DNA of 64,000 nt. It comes from Candidatus Methanoperedens sp. (GTDB lineage Archaea > Halobacteriota > Methanosarcinia > Methanosarcinales > Methanoperedenaceae). Below, piece by piece: positions 28,386 to 38,052 of this stretch; within the stretch, counting starts at the first letter, position 1, and each line of letters begins with the position of its first letter. Below the pieces are notes generated by a model that searched no databases, was not told the origin of the DNA, and saw only the letters and a program-made list of their open reading frames with translations. The stretch lies in the NCBI GenBank assembly GCA_027460525.1, contig JAPZAS010000036.1, forward strand, positions 62,001 through 126,000. The letters run 5' to 3'. The position numbers and the translations under genes are program-made.

Positions 28386-30340
28386 GAGCGATGGCGAGTA
28401 AAATCGAATTATTTTTTCAGAAATTAAAGATATTGCCATTTGTCCTGCTCGGCGACAGGATGAGAGCGAGGAAGGAAGAGTTCCGAGACCTGCGGACGGC
28501 ATTGAGACAGGCGCGTATCCCCATATCCTATGAAATGTATATATCAAATGCTGTGTTTTACTCGGTGCTCGCGGGTCTTGTGGGGGCAGCCCTGGGTTTG
28601 ATAACAGCTTATATTGTGGTAAGTATGCTTCCGGCACAAATCACCCGTCTCACATTCACTCCATCGACTGTATGGCTGCTCCAGTATAGAGAAATATCAG
28701 TTTCTATTTTTATCGTGGTATTTCTTGCCCTGCTGTTTGGCGGTATTACTTACATGCTCTTTCTTGTCTACCCAGCTTTCACCGCAGGAGAGAGAAAAGG
28801 CTCAATTGATAAAAACCTGCCCTATGCCGTTACCTTCATGTATGCATTAAGCCGGGGCGGAATGAATGTTATTGAGATATTACGCTCCATGAGCAAATGC
28901 ACCGACACGTATGGCGAAGTAGCCAAGGAAGTGGATGTTGTGGTGCGTGACATGGATTTTTTCGGGAACGACCTCCGAACCGCGCTTCACAGTATATGCG
29001 AGGTTACACCGTCTGAGAATTTCAGGGACCTTATGTACAATCTTCTTACGGTGATAGACAGCGGCGGAAATATTTCCACCTATTTTCGGGATAAATCCGA
29101 GCAATACCTCAACAGAGCCAAGATCGAGCAGAAAGGATTCCTTGAAACACTGGGATTGATAGCAGAGTCATACGTGACAGCCTTTGTGGCAGGTCCCCTG
29201 TTTATTATAATTCTTGGGGTGATGATGTCGGTAATGGGTTCAGGCAGTCAGATAATGATATATGCTATAATATATGCTGTGATACCAATCGGTTCAATGA
29301 TGTTTGTAGTAATGGTGAGTATAATAACCCCCGGTTCCACGGACGAGGCGCCGCTTCTGCCAACTCATAATTACGTTGGTGAAATAGTTGTTCCTGAAAC
29401 AGACGAAAAGACTATATTTTTTAAATTTATCAAATCGAGAAACTCTCTAAAAATAAGACAGATGCTCCGCGACCCATTAAAGCCCATGAAAGAAAAGCCG
29501 GAGTATTCTTTGGTAGTAAGCGGACCTATTGCTCTTATCTTCCTTGTAATTTCAATTTTTAGTGCGATGAAAGCACCGGACTTTATAGACTTCATAGATG
29601 ATAGAATAGTTTTTACAGTCTTTATCCTGATCATCCCCCTGATGTTTTTTCACGAATACAAGAAAAGAAGGGAAGACAAATTACAATCTCAGATGCCCGA
29701 TTTCTTGAAAAAACTTGCCAGTACCAATGAGACTGGAATGACACTTCGAGATTCTCTCAAATTGATAACGCGCACAGATATCGGTTTGGGCAAGGATATT
29801 AAGAAAATATGGAATGATATTGAGTGGGGACTTGCAATTAATGAAGCACTTGTGCGCTTCGCAAACAGGATAAGGACACATATCGTGGCTCGTTCTATTA
29901 CTTTATTGACAAAAGCCAACGAATCCAGTGGCGATATGAGCGAAGTGCTGAATGTCGCGGCAAGGGATGTCGCTGCAGAGCAGGAATTAAAAAACGAACG
30001 CAGGGTTAATATGTTTATTTACGTTGTAATTATTTACATATCGTTCCTCGTATTCATTGGTATCATTTACATAATCTCTACAACATTCCTTGCGGAGATG
30101 GTAAAGGCGGGAGAAAAAGTTTCAAGCAGCAGCGGTGCAGGGGGTGCGGTTCCCCTCAGTCTAAGTCGGGAAAAATTGAATGTGTATAACCGCATATTCT
30201 TCCACGGCGCCCTGATACAGGGTTTTTCCTCTGGATTGATTGCAGGAGTAATGGGAGAAGGCAGCGCTCTCTCAGGCTTAAAGCATTCTGTGATAATGGT
30301 AACTATTGGCTATCTCTTATTTACGCTGTTTGTGCTTTAA
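28382..30340 (+). CDS. TadC/FlaJ-like membrane platform protein with two T2SSF modules
   Basis: 652 residues with two type II secretion F domains. Cytoplasmic modules (AVTFMYALSRGGMN, then FLKKLASTNETGMTLRD) alternate with clusters of membrane helices, about nine in all. It overlaps the ATPase by 4 nt (ATGA). As the inner platform of an archaeal type IV pilus-like machine it would convert ATPase motion into filament assembly. The duplicated layout is the archaeal norm for non-archaellum systems. Confidence 0.88.
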   Translation: MRAMASKIELFFQKLKILPFVLLGDRMRARKEEFRDLRTALRQARIPISYEMYISNAVFYSVLAGLVGAALGLITAYIVVSMLPAQITRLTFTPSTVWLLQYREISVSIFIVVFLALLFGGITYMLFLVYPAFTAGERKGSIDKNLPYAVTFMYALSRGGMNVIEILRSMSKCTDTYGEVAKEVDVVVRDMDFFGNDLRTALHSICEVTPSENFRDLMYNLLTVIDSGGNISTYFRDKSEQYLNRAKIEQKGFLETLGLIAESYVTAFVAGPLFIIILGVMMSVMGSGSQIMIYAIIYAVIPIGSMMFVVMVSIITPGSTDEAPLLPTHNYVGEIVVPETDEKTIFFKFIKSRNSLKIRQMLRDPLKPMKEKPEYSLVVSGPIALIFLVISIFSAMKAPDFIDFIDDRIVFTVFILIIPLMFFHEYKKRREDKLQSQMPDFLKKLASTNETGMTLRDSLKLITRTDIGLGKDIKKIWNDIEWGLAINEALVRFANRIRTHIVARSITLLTKANESSGDMSEVLNVAARDVAAEQELKNERRVNMFIYVVIIYISFLVFIGIIYIISTTFLAEMVKAGEKVSSSSGAGGAVPLSLSREKLNVYNRIFFHGALIQGFSSGLIAGVMGEGSALSGLKHSVIMVTIGYLLFTLFVL

Positions 30341-30393
30341 CACGGGAAGGAATAAGTCTTCATAGTTCCCTCTATTTATCATGAGGCGCTGCA

Positions 30394-32322
30394 TTGGAAT
30401 TTAGACTTGTTTCTGGTTTTGAACCCAAGGGAGACCAGATAAAAGCGATTGAAATCCTTATTTTCGGCATAGAACAGGGTATGAAGCACCAGACCCTGCT
30501 CGGCGTGACGGGTTCGGGAAAAACATTCACGGTTGCGAATGTTATAAACAAGGTGCAAAGACCCACGCTCGTGATTTCACACAACAAGACCCTTGCAGCA
30601 CAGTTATACTCCGAGTTCAAGGCATTTTTTCCTGAAAATGCAGTGGAATATTTTGTGAGCTATTATGATTACTACCAGCCTGAAGCGTATATTCCGCAGA
30701 CAGATACGTATATCGAAAAAGATGCATCGATAAACCAGGAAATCAACAGGATGCGCCTTTCCGCCACACGCTCACTCTTTGAGCGGCGGGACGTGATTGT
30801 TGTGGCAAGTGTGTCCTGCATCTACGGCATCGGTTCGCCTCAGGAATGGCAGGAGATGTCCATTTTGCTTAAGAAGGGAGAAGAGATTGAGCGGCGGGTT
30901 TTACTTTCAAGCCTTGTGGATATGCAGTATGAGCGCAATGACCTTGATTTCAGCACCGGAAAATTCCGGGCGCGGGGAGATACAATCGAGGTATTCCCGT
31001 CGTATGCTTCAAACGGTGTCAGGATAGAACTTTTTGGCGATGAAATCGATAGAATTTCCGAATTTGACACCCTGACAGGAAAAACATTGAGGGAGAGCGA
31101 TGCTGTGGTTATATACCCGGCAAAACATTTCGTGATGCCTCAGGAAAAGATAGAGGCTGCTATCGAGTCGATCGAAGCCGAACTCAGGGACAGGCTCCAT
31201 GAGTTAAAATCCATGGGGAAAATTCTTGAAGCCGCCCGCCTTGAGCAGCGAACGAAGTTCGATATCGAGATGATGCATGAAATCGGTTACTGCCAGGGGA
31301 TAGAGAACTACAGCCGCCACATGGATGGGCGCAGAGCCGGCGAGCCGCCTTACACATTACTCGATTATTTCCCGAAAGACTTTCTTATCGTTATCGATGA
31401 ATCGCATGTCACGCTGCCGCAGCTGCGAGGAATGCACGCCGGCGACCGCGCAAGGAAAGGTTCGCTTGTGGATTATGGTTTCAGGATGCCTTCAGCTTAT
31501 GATAACCGCCCGCTGACTTTCGATGAGTTCAGTTCCAGGGTGAACCAGGTGCTGTATGTTTCTGCCACGCCTGCCGAATATGAAATAGAGCAGAGCGCAC
31601 AGGTTGTTGAGCAGATCATCCGCCCCACAGGGCTTGTGGATCCCGAGATTGTGGTAAAACCAGTACAGGGGCAGATAGATGACCTGATGGCTGAAATCCA
31701 TGCGAAGACCGCAAAAAAACACAGGGTGCTTGTCACCACGCTTACAAAAAGGATGGCAGAAGACCTGACAGAATATCTCATCGGCGCAGGAATCAAGGCA
31801 AGGTACATGCATTCAGAGATTGAGACGCTTGAGCGCATTGAGATTATCAGGGGGCTGCGCCTCGGCGAGTTCGATGTGCTTGTGGGAATTAACCTCCTGC
31901 GTGAGGGGCTTGATTTACCAGAGGTTGCACTGGTTGCGATACTCGATGCAGACAAGGAAGGCTTCCTGCGCTCCGACCGCTCACTGTTGCAGACCATAGG
32001 CAGGACATCGAGGAATATCGAAGGCAGGGTTGTGATGTATGCAGAAAGGATTACGGGTTCGATGCAGAGGGCGATGGATGAGACAAACCGCAGGCGAGCG
32101 ATGCAGGTAAAGTACAACGAGGAGCATGATATCACCCCGCAGACCATCAGGAAGGCGGTGGAACCGAGGGCGATAACCGAGGAAGCTGCGCTGCCAAAAG
32201 AGGAGATGTTCAATTATATTGTTGAGCTTGAGGCTGAAATGCACAGGGCTGCGAAGAACCTTGAATTCGAGAAGGCTGCGAAGATAAGGGACAGGATTGC
32301 GAAATTGAGGAAAGATATCTGA
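30394..32322 (+). CDS. uvrB: excinuclease ABC subunit B
   Basis: Damage-verifying helicase-like subunit of bacterial-type nucleotide excision repair. Walker A is GVTGSGKTF (37-45), the beta-hairpin [12 protein letters not shown] (about 90-101) is intact, and [10 protein letters not shown] and helicase motifs are present. The C-terminal UVR domain that binds UvrC closes the protein. TTG start; 642 residues is normal. Archaea that carry UvrABC, including Methanosarcina, got it from bacteria. uvrA and uvrC are not in this window. Confidence 0.96.
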   Translation: MEFRLVSGFEPKGDQIKAIEILIFGIEQGMKHQTLLGVTGSGKTFTVANVINKVQRPTLVISHNKTLAAQLYSEFKAFFPENAVEYFVSYYDYYQPEAYIPQTDTYIEKDASINQEINRMRLSATRSLFERRDVIVVASVSCIYGIGSPQEWQEMSILLKKGEEIERRVLLSSLVDMQYERNDLDFSTGKFRARGDTIEVFPSYASNGVRIELFGDEIDRISEFDTLTGKTLRESDAVVIYPAKHFVMPQEKIEAAIESIEAELRDRLHELKSMGKILEAARLEQRTKFDIEMMHEIGYCQGIENYSRHMDGRRAGEPPYTLLDYFPKDFLIVIDESHVTLPQLRGMHAGDRARKGSLVDYGFRMPSAYDNRPLTFDEFSSRVNQVLYVSATPAEYEIEQSAQVVEQIIRPTGLVDPEIVVKPVQGQIDDLMAEIHAKTAKKHRVLVTTLTKRMAEDLTEYLIGAGIKARYMHSEIETLERIEIIRGLRLGEFDVLVGINLLREGLDLPEVALVAILDADKEGFLRSDRSLLQTIGRTSRNIEGRVVMYAERITGSMQRAMDETNRRRAMQVKYNEEHDITPQTIRKAVEPRAITEEAALPKEEMFNYIVELEAEMHRAAKNLEFEKAAKIRDRIAKLRKDI

Positions 32323-32339
32323 GACTTCAGTATCAGCAA

Positions 32340-32708
32340 TCACTTGACGTATTCCACGTTCGGAACATCTTCAAATGCAATATCGCCTGTGAGGAATCGT
32401 ATTTTCATTCTATTGGCGATTGTGTATCCAAGTGCATCGACATAGCTCAGCGCCTTCTTCTTTTTCTTCATTTTTAACCTGAACTTCATGGCGCCTTTAA
32501 TGTCCTTATCAGTGAACTCTATTGAATAGCCGATAGTTTCATCGTAGTATTTCTCAGCAGTCGCTTCTCCATAATCCCTCAGCAGGTGATAATATATCTC
32601 CATAAGATTCAGGCGGGTAGTAACAACCTCTGAATCAAGGTATTTCAAATAATTCTCATTTCCAAAAAATATTTCAAACAGTGCATAGGTGTCGAAGAAA
32701 TAGATCAT
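32340..32708 (-). CDS. VapC-type PIN-domain toxin
   Basis: 122 residues: first PIN aspartate in YFFDTYALFE, a glutamate in NLMEIYYHLL, aspartates in SYVDALGYTIA and FLTGDIAFED. Overlaps the upstream antitoxin gene by 4 nt. Convergent with uvrB, 17 nt from its stop. Confidence 0.88.
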   Translation of the reverse strand: MIYFFDTYALFEIFFGNENYLKYLDSEVVTTRLNLMEIYYHLLRDYGEATAEKYYDETIGYSIEFTDKDIKGAMKFRLKMKKKKKALSYVDALGYTIANRMKIRFLTGDIAFEDVPNVEYVK

Positions 32709-32917
32709 TCTTCCCAGCCTGTCCTTATCTCTTCCTTGAGCTTCTGTGCGGTTATCTTTCTGCTTAGTGTTCCAAATAATCGTTTAAGAGGTTCATTCTT
32801 TTTTTTGATTTCAATCTCAATTATCTCGTTTTCAACTATCTCTTTGTTTCTTATGATATCTACTGGCAGTGTAATTCCAAGGCTATTTCCCCATTTTTTT
32901 ATTTTGACATAAACCAT
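32705..32917 (-). CDS. AbrB-type antitoxin (VapB)
   Basis: 70 residues. The AbrB/MazE-like fold is visible as KIKKWGNSLGITLPVDIIR (residues 5-23) followed by the beta strand ENEIIEIEIKKK. The short helical tail (KITAQKLKEEIRTGWEE) would bind the toxin. Direct repeats in the promoter (32925-32944) may be its operator. Confidence 0.88.
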   Translation of the reverse strand: MVYVKIKKWGNSLGITLPVDIIRNKEIVENEIIEIEIKKKNEPLKRLFGTLSRKITAQKLKEEIRTGWEE

Positions 32918-32924
32918 AGTTTTA

Positions 32925-32944
32925 AGTTATACAATTAGTTATAC
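32925..32944 (-). promoter_or_regulatory. paired AGTTATAC sites upstream of vapB
   Basis: Two identical AGTTATAC octamers, 12 bp start to start, begin 8 nt upstream of the antitoxin ATG. They could be half-sites for autorepression and also contain the AT-rich promoter core. Confidence 0.4.
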
Positions 32945-33063
32945 TTATATCTATTGCAGGGAATCAACCGAAAACTCATAATTATCATAAAGGCAACGGT
33001 TATATATTATAATGATTAATATTTAATTTGGTGCAGGGATACATGCTCTAATGGGAGGAAAAC

Positions 33064-33279
33064 ATGCAAATCAAACCCGTTTCAGGATGTGCTATCGGCA
33101 AAGGGTTATTTGCCTCTTTTGCCGGTTATGAGCGAGCCGACATACTGCCTTTGCGTCTCGTGACCGAGTGCATGCTGAAACTAACAAAAGATTGCAATAT
33201 AGATATCTGCCCGAGATTCAGAACAGGGATTATGGGTTCACACAGGATATCATGGCAGAATGAAGGCGCAAGAATTTGA
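33064..33279 (+). CDS. hypothetical protein, 71 aa
   Basis: No family recognised. The gene is supported by a TATA-like ATATATTAT box (33001-33009) and a strong GGAGG 6 nt before the ATG. The start (VSGCAIGKGLFASFAGYERAD) faintly recalls the entry strand of SET domains, but the rest does not. It could be the 5' part of a truncated gene that kept its signals. The 133 bases after it hold only a TATA box for the lipoate operon. Confidence 0.45.
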   Translation: MQIKPVSGCAIGKGLFASFAGYERADILPLRLVTECMLKLTKDCNIDICPRFRTGIMGSHRISWQNEGARI

Positions 33280-33412
33280 CATCTTTCGAATAAAGGATGA
33301 ATTTTTCACTGCCACCTAACTCAGTTTTTTATCACGTATCCTGGATACATAACCGAAAGGGCAATGATATTTTTTTATATAATCATGCCATTTCTGAAAG
33401 CGCTGGAATAAT

Positions 33413-33703
33413 ATGGAACTATTTAAAACGAAACAAGGTATCCATAAATCAAAAGGCGGACTGATCAGGTCATTCGTAACAGTGGAAGATGGCGTTATCA
33501 AGGACATAACTCTCTCAGGTGATTTCTTTCTGTTTCCTGAGGAGGCGTTCTTCAAGATTCTCGAACAATTAAAAGGAACGTCGGCAAACCGTGAGGAAAT
33601 ACAGAAAAATATAGAAAAGATATACAAAAAAGAGCACATCCAGTCCCCAGGAACCTTGCCTTCCGATTTCACAGAATCCATAATGAAAGCGCTGGAGAAC
33701 TAA
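33413..33703 (+). CDS. lplB: lipoate-protein ligase accessory subunit (C-terminal domain protein)
   Basis: 96 residues matching the small C-terminal domain of lipoate-protein ligases (GGLIRSFVTVEDGVIKDITL, then GDFFLFPEEAF). In archaea such as Thermoplasma this domain is a separate subunit needed for lipoyl-AMP formation. A TTTATATAAT box about 40 nt upstream is the likely promoter. The catalytic subunit gene starts 1 nt after its stop. Confidence 0.85.
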   Translation: MELFKTKQGIHKSKGGLIRSFVTVEDGVIKDITLSGDFFLFPEEAFFKILEQLKGTSANREEIQKNIEKIYKKEHIQSPGTLPSDFTESIMKALEN

Positions 33704-33704
33704 T

Positions 33705-34448
33705 ATGGAAGAGTGGCGCTTCATCGACTTCGGACTTGTGGACATACGCGATATGATGGCAATGGACGAAGCTATATTGAAAGGGGATGAAGGCAATACC
33801 TTCTTTTTCTGGACACCCAAAAAATCCATAATCCTGGGGTTTTTCCAGAAGGCAGGCGTGGAATTGAACCTTGCCAACTGCAGAGATTATACAATTACAA
33901 GAAGAATAAGCGGGGGCGGGATAGCGTTCTCGGATGACATGGGAAGACAGATCAATTACGGCGTTGTGGGAACAATCGACAACGACTTATTTCCGCTTGA
34001 TATAATCGAATCGTATGAACAGATATGCGGCGTCATAATAGATGCGCTTCTTCATTATGGTCTGAATGCAGCGTTTCGCCCCATCAACGATGTCGTGGTG
34101 GACAACAAGAAAATCTCAGGCAATGCCCAGACAAGGTGGGAAGGGAAACTGCTCCAGAACGGCACCTTGCTCCTTGATTTTGATATAGAGGAGATGCTCA
34201 GGATATCGAATATACCAAAGGAAAAATTCCTTGATAAAAAAATAGCATCCATCAGGGAAGGGCTTACCTGGCTTGACCGCGAACTTGGGGAAAGGCGCGA
34301 TATGGAAGAGATCAAATCCATAATAAAAAGAAAATTCGAAGAGCGTTTCCATGTCAGATTAAAAACCGGAATCCCAAGCGAAAGAGAAAAGACACTTGCC
34401 GACAGACTTTTGCCAAAGTATTACTCGTATGAGTGGGTATATAGATGA
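33705..34448 (+). CDS. lplA: lipoate-protein ligase catalytic subunit
   Basis: Attaches lipoate to the lysine of lipoyl-domain proteins. The biotin/lipoate ligase core shows RRISGGGIAFSDD (lipoate-loop RR-GGG), then DVVVDNKKISGNAQTR with the catalytic lysine. 247 residues; it lacks the C-terminal domain supplied by the preceding gene. Implies lipoylated proteins (glycine cleavage H or 2-oxoacid dehydrogenase E2) elsewhere in the genome. Overlaps the next gene by 4 nt. Confidence 0.92.
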   Translation: MEEWRFIDFGLVDIRDMMAMDEAILKGDEGNTFFFWTPKKSIILGFFQKAGVELNLANCRDYTITRRISGGGIAFSDDMGRQINYGVVGTIDNDLFPLDIIESYEQICGVIIDALLHYGLNAAFRPINDVVVDNKKISGNAQTRWEGKLLQNGTLLLDFDIEEMLRISNIPKEKFLDKKIASIREGLTWLDRELGERRDMEEIKSIIKRKFEERFHVRLKTGIPSEREKTLADRLLPKYYSYEWVYR

Positions 34449-35470
34449 GCTATGATGCGATTGTGGTGGGAGCGGGACCTGCAGGGTCTGTTACCGCAAA
34501 AACTGTAGCTGCAGCAGGCTTTAGCGTGCTGGTGCTTGAAAAAAACACCACGTGCAGGTCGCCGTGCGCCGGATACATCAGCCGCACCATCAATCTTGAG
34601 CTGCCCGAAAACTGCATCATCCAATCAAAAATAACAACAATGCGCACCTATTTTCCTGATTTATCGTTCCATGATTTCCAGCTTGATGGGTTCGTGGTGG
34701 ATAGACCTTCGTTTGACACGGCTCTTGTAATGAAAGCGAAAGAATCGGGTGCAGAATTCAAATGGGATTCGCCTCTTTCGAACCTGATTCCAGGAGGTGT
34801 TGAATTCCGGGGCGGAAAGGCTTCTGGAAAGGTAATAGTTGGAGCAGATGGGGTTTTTTCAAAAACAGCGACGCTTCTGGGGATGGAGAGACAAAAAGTT
34901 GCGGTGTGCGCCCAGTATCACGTAAAAGGCATCAGACTTTTATCAGAAACAGGTGAGATTTTTTTTGATAACAATTACGCACCGGGAGGATATGTATGGG
35001 TATACCCGACAGGGGAAGATTCTGCGAAAATAGGTCTGGGTCTCACGAAAGGAAACCCGCGTGAATATCTGGATGCTTTTATTGGAGACCGAATCGCAGA
35101 CCGGTTTGCCGGTCGGAAAAAAGAATACATCACCGGTGCCCTTCCTGTCGCAGGACTCCGGGAAAAACTCGTTTTTAACAATGTTCTTCTTGCCGGAGAT
35201 AGTGCAGGAATGGCTGACCCGATAACTGGCGCAGGTATCAACAATGCTGTACTTTCCGGCGAGATAGCTGGAAGAACAATAATAGAAGCACTTGAAAATG
35301 ATGACGTGGCAGTGCTTTTGAATTACGAAACCAGAATTAGAAGGCTGCTTGGAAAGCCGCTTGCAAGAGCGCTTGAAAAAAGAAAGAGGCTGGATGCCTG
35401 TGTTAATAATGAGTTATTACAGGAGCATCTGCCTGAATTTTGGGTTACTTTTAAGCAGTACTGGGCATGA
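34445..35470 (+). CDS. geranylgeranyl reductase family FAD-dependent oxidoreductase
   Basis: Flavoprotein of the digeranylgeranylglycerophospholipid reductase group that saturates isoprenoid chains of archaeal lipids or quinones. FAD motif VVGAGPAGS (7-15), the family [10 protein letters not shown] cysteines near 37-46, and [15 protein letters not shown] near 257-271. 341 residues, slightly short. Co-transcribed with lplBA. The 3' end overlaps the convergent rps8e by 20 nt. The exact substrate is uncertain. Confidence 0.88.
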   Translation: MSYDAIVVGAGPAGSVTAKTVAAAGFSVLVLEKNTTCRSPCAGYISRTINLELPENCIIQSKITTMRTYFPDLSFHDFQLDGFVVDRPSFDTALVMKAKESGAEFKWDSPLSNLIPGGVEFRGGKASGKVIVGADGVFSKTATLLGMERQKVAVCAQYHVKGIRLLSETGEIFFDNNYAPGGYVWVYPTGEDSAKIGLGLTKGNPREYLDAFIGDRIADRFAGRKKEYITGALPVAGLREKLVFNNVLLAGDSAGMADPITGAGINNAVLSGEIAGRTIIEALENDDVAVLLNYETRIRRLLGKPLARALEKRKRLDACVNNELLQEHLPEFWVTFKQYWA

Positions 35471-35837
35471 GGACAGCATTGATACTGCCATCCTGCCCGG
35501 GTCTATTTGTCACGCGGGCGCTGCCGATCTCTGTTTTTATGATAGAGCCTTTTGTCACAATGTTTCGCCTGACATAGTGTATATTAGCCGGGTTGCCCGT
35601 CACTGTCTCTATCTTGACCCTCTTAGATTTCTTTGTTCTTGGGTCTGTCACTATAGCAGTACTGTCTCTTAAGAGCCTGACTTTTTCCCGACCGCCCAGG
35701 GTTTTAACTGTTTTCCTTATAGTTTCACCAAGATGTGTATTTGCGGGTTCTCCGCCAATTTCAAATTTTCTTTTTCCTCTCGCCCGTATTATTCTCCCGC
35801 CTGTGTATTTGCGCGTTGGTTTGCCTTGCCATCTCAT
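35451..35837 (-). CDS. rps8e: 30S ribosomal protein S8e
   Basis: Archaeal/eukaryotic-type ribosomal protein, 128 residues, with the diagnostic [15 protein letters not shown] start, EIGGEP and a basic body. Its 3' end overlaps the reductase gene on the other strand by 20 nt. No other ribosomal gene adjoins. 90 bases to the NfeD gene are empty. Confidence 0.96.
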   Translation of the reverse strand: MRWQGKPTRKYTGGRIIRARGKRKFEIGGEPANTHLGETIRKTVKTLGGREKVRLLRDSTAIVTDPRTKKSKRVKIETVTGNPANIHYVRRNIVTKGSIIKTEIGSARVTNRPGQDGSINAVLMPSTA

Positions 35838-35927
35838 AATAATCCTCTTTAATTTTCCTGTTATTTTTAAATTATAAACATCATTAAATCCGGTTTGCCT
35901 CTTATTTGGTTGGGAGATTATATACCT

Positions 35928-37199
35928 TTAGGTTTCTTTAACCCTGACAATCAACACAGCCCCGTCCTTTCCTGTTATGACCACTTTAGTTCCCGGCTCG
36001 ATCATCTCCTCTGACCTTGCCTTCCAGTATTCTCCCTGGTACCTCACAAAACCTGTTGCTTCGGGAGTTATAACATCGATTGTCTCTGCAACGTCCCCCG
36101 CAATTTCTCCAATCACAGGTTTTTTCCTTCGTATCTGCATCATCTTGTAGATCGCAAAGGCAAGAAACCCGCCAAAGACAATAGCAGGCGCAAGCAGGCT
36201 TATCAGCATGGTTGTCTGGAATTCGATTGAATACATACCTGGATAACCCAATGGCACAAGCAGTATACTTCCCACAACAACGCATACTATTCCTGCTATG
36301 CCTATGAGTCCGAATGTCGAGATGTGCAGTTCGAATAATAACAGTGCCATCCCAAGAGCAATCAGGAACAGCGCTGCTATATTCACCGAGAAACCAAGCC
36401 CAATCAGCCCGAGGCTTATGGAAATAACGCCGAATATCTCTGCGCCGAAGCCCGGACTTGTAAGCCCGAATACGAGTGAATAGATGCCGACGAGTAAAAG
36501 AAGAGCCGCTAGAATCGGGTTTGAAAGGATATTCATGATTGAGAGGCGAATCGAGGGCGAATAATAGCTAAAGGCAGCCCCTGATGTGGCAAGCACCCTC
36601 CCCTTTACCTTCATCCCATCCACCTTTGTCAGCAGTTCTTCGATGCTGGGCGAAACAACCTCTATTACAGTCGCATTTTTTGCCTGTTCAGCATCCAGGT
36701 TCAGGTTTTTCGTGATAAATTCACCCGCTGCGCTCACATTCCTTCCATGCTGCCTTGCCTTTTCTTCCGCAAGTGCAACAACCGCATTTACAATCTTTTC
36801 TTCCGTGACAGGCGTCAAGCCTTGCGAAGTTACTTCCACTGGCTGTGCCGAGCCGATTATCGTATTCGGCGCCATGGCTGCAATATCTGTTCCGAGAAGT
36901 ATTATCGTTCCGGCAGACCATGCAGTGGCGCCTTTTGGATACACGTAGCCTATTACAGGCACAGGCGAGGCATCGATGGCATCAAGGATTTTTTTAGTTT
37001 CATCAAGCCCGCCGCCCGGTGTATTCAGGGTGATTACGAGTGCCTGGGCGTGCTCAAGCCTGGCAGTTTCAAGCGCTTCGTTCACAATACTGACGCTGGC
37101 AGAAGTTATGGTATCCTTAAGTTCTACCACCACAACCTGTGCGCTCGCGGTCTGTACGAAAAAGGAAAAAATTAATAAAGCAGCAGCCAGAAGCTTCAT
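35928..37199 (-). CDS. NfeD-type membrane-bound serine protease (ClpP-class)
   Basis: Signal peptide (1-20), then a ClpP/SppA-like protease domain with serine S95 in ATAWSAGT and a candidate general-base lysine K135 in TEEKIVNAV, spaced as in the Pyrococcus PH1510 Ser-Lys dyad. Five or six membrane helices (about 230-370) and a C-terminal OB-fold NfeD domain follow. Such proteases cleave stomatin C-termini. It overlaps the slipin gene by 4 nt, confirming the pair. Confidence 0.92.
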   Translation of the reverse strand: MKLLAAALLIFSFFVQTASAQVVVVELKDTITSASVSIVNEALETARLEHAQALVITLNTPGGGLDETKKILDAIDASPVPVIGYVYPKGATAWSAGTIILLGTDIAAMAPNTIIGSAQPVEVTSQGLTPVTEEKIVNAVVALAEEKARQHGRNVSAAGEFITKNLNLDAEQAKNATVIEVVSPSIEELLTKVDGMKVKGRVLATSGAAFSYYSPSIRLSIMNILSNPILAALLLLVGIYSLVFGLTSPGFGAEIFGVISISLGLIGLGFSVNIAALFLIALGMALLLFELHISTFGLIGIAGIVCVVVGSILLVPLGYPGMYSIEFQTTMLISLLAPAIVFGGFLAFAIYKMMQIRRKKPVIGEIAGDVAETIDVITPEATGFVRYQGEYWKARSEEMIEPGTKVVITGKDGAVLIVRVKET

Positions 37200-38002
37200 T
37201 TATTTTCAGCCTTCGTTCCACCCTTTGCGAAAGCGCCTGTCAAACCCGCGATATTACTGATGTCGCTTCCCGGCGCGCCGGTCGTGACAACGATCATGTT
37301 CTTTTCTCTTGCAATCTCTGCAAGCGTCTGGAGTTCTCGCAGCTTCATGGCGATGGGCACCTTCTGGTACAACTCGGCAGCTTCCATCATCTTCTGGCTT
37401 GCCTGGAATTCTCCCTCTGCAAGTATGATCCTTGAGCGGCGCTCCCTCTCAGCTTCTGCCTGCTTCGCTATGGCGCGCATCATGGATTCAGGCAGGCTCA
37501 CATCCCGTATCGTGACTGCTGTGATCTTTATACCCCACGGCTCCGTTGCCACATCAAGGACAGCCTGGAGTTTCTTGTTCAGATCTTCCCGCTTTGCGAG
37601 CAGGTCATCCAGTTCTATCTGTCCCAGGATATCCCGCAGCGTGGTCTGCCCAAGCATGCTTGTGGCTATCCTGTAGTTCTCCACCTTTGTGATCGCATTC
37701 GTGGGTTCTACGACCCGGTAGTATATGACGGCATCAACGTCAACGCTCACGTTATCCCGTGTGATTATGGTCTGTTTTGGCACATCGATTGTGATTATCC
37801 GAAGATCCACCTTCACGGGGCTGTCCATGATTGGGATTATCAGGAATATCCCTGGCCCTTTTGCCCCGAATAATCTGCCCATCCTGAAGATGACAACGCG
37901 CTCGTATTCTCGGACAACCTTGATGGACTGTGCGAGTATTATTACTATTAATATCACGACGATTACTGTTGCTATTATGTCTACCATATATCCTGCACCC
38001 AT
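37196..38002 (-). CDS. slipin/stomatin-like SPFH-domain membrane protein
   Basis: N-terminal membrane helix (about 8-28), SPFH/band 7 domain (EYERVVIFRMGRLFGAKGPG, then TRDNVSVDVDAVIYYRV), a coiled-coil region (AEAERERRSRI) and a hydrophobic C-terminus that is the usual NfeD target. 268 residues. Forms oligomeric membrane scaffolds. Operon with nfeD. Confidence 0.95.
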   Translation of the reverse strand: MGAGYMVDIIATVIVVILIVIILAQSIKVVREYERVVIFRMGRLFGAKGPGIFLIIPIMDSPVKVDLRIITIDVPKQTIITRDNVSVDVDAVIYYRVVEPTNAITKVENYRIATSMLGQTTLRDILGQIELDDLLAKREDLNKKLQAVLDVATEPWGIKITAVTIRDVSLPESMMRAIAKQAEAERERRSRIILAEGEFQASQKMMEAAELYQKVPIAMKLRELQTLAEIAREKNMIVVTTGAPGSDISNIAGLTGAFAKGGTKAENK

Positions 38003-38052
38003 TTTTTATATGACGCAATTGCATAAATAGTTTGGTAATGTTTACCAGGTCT

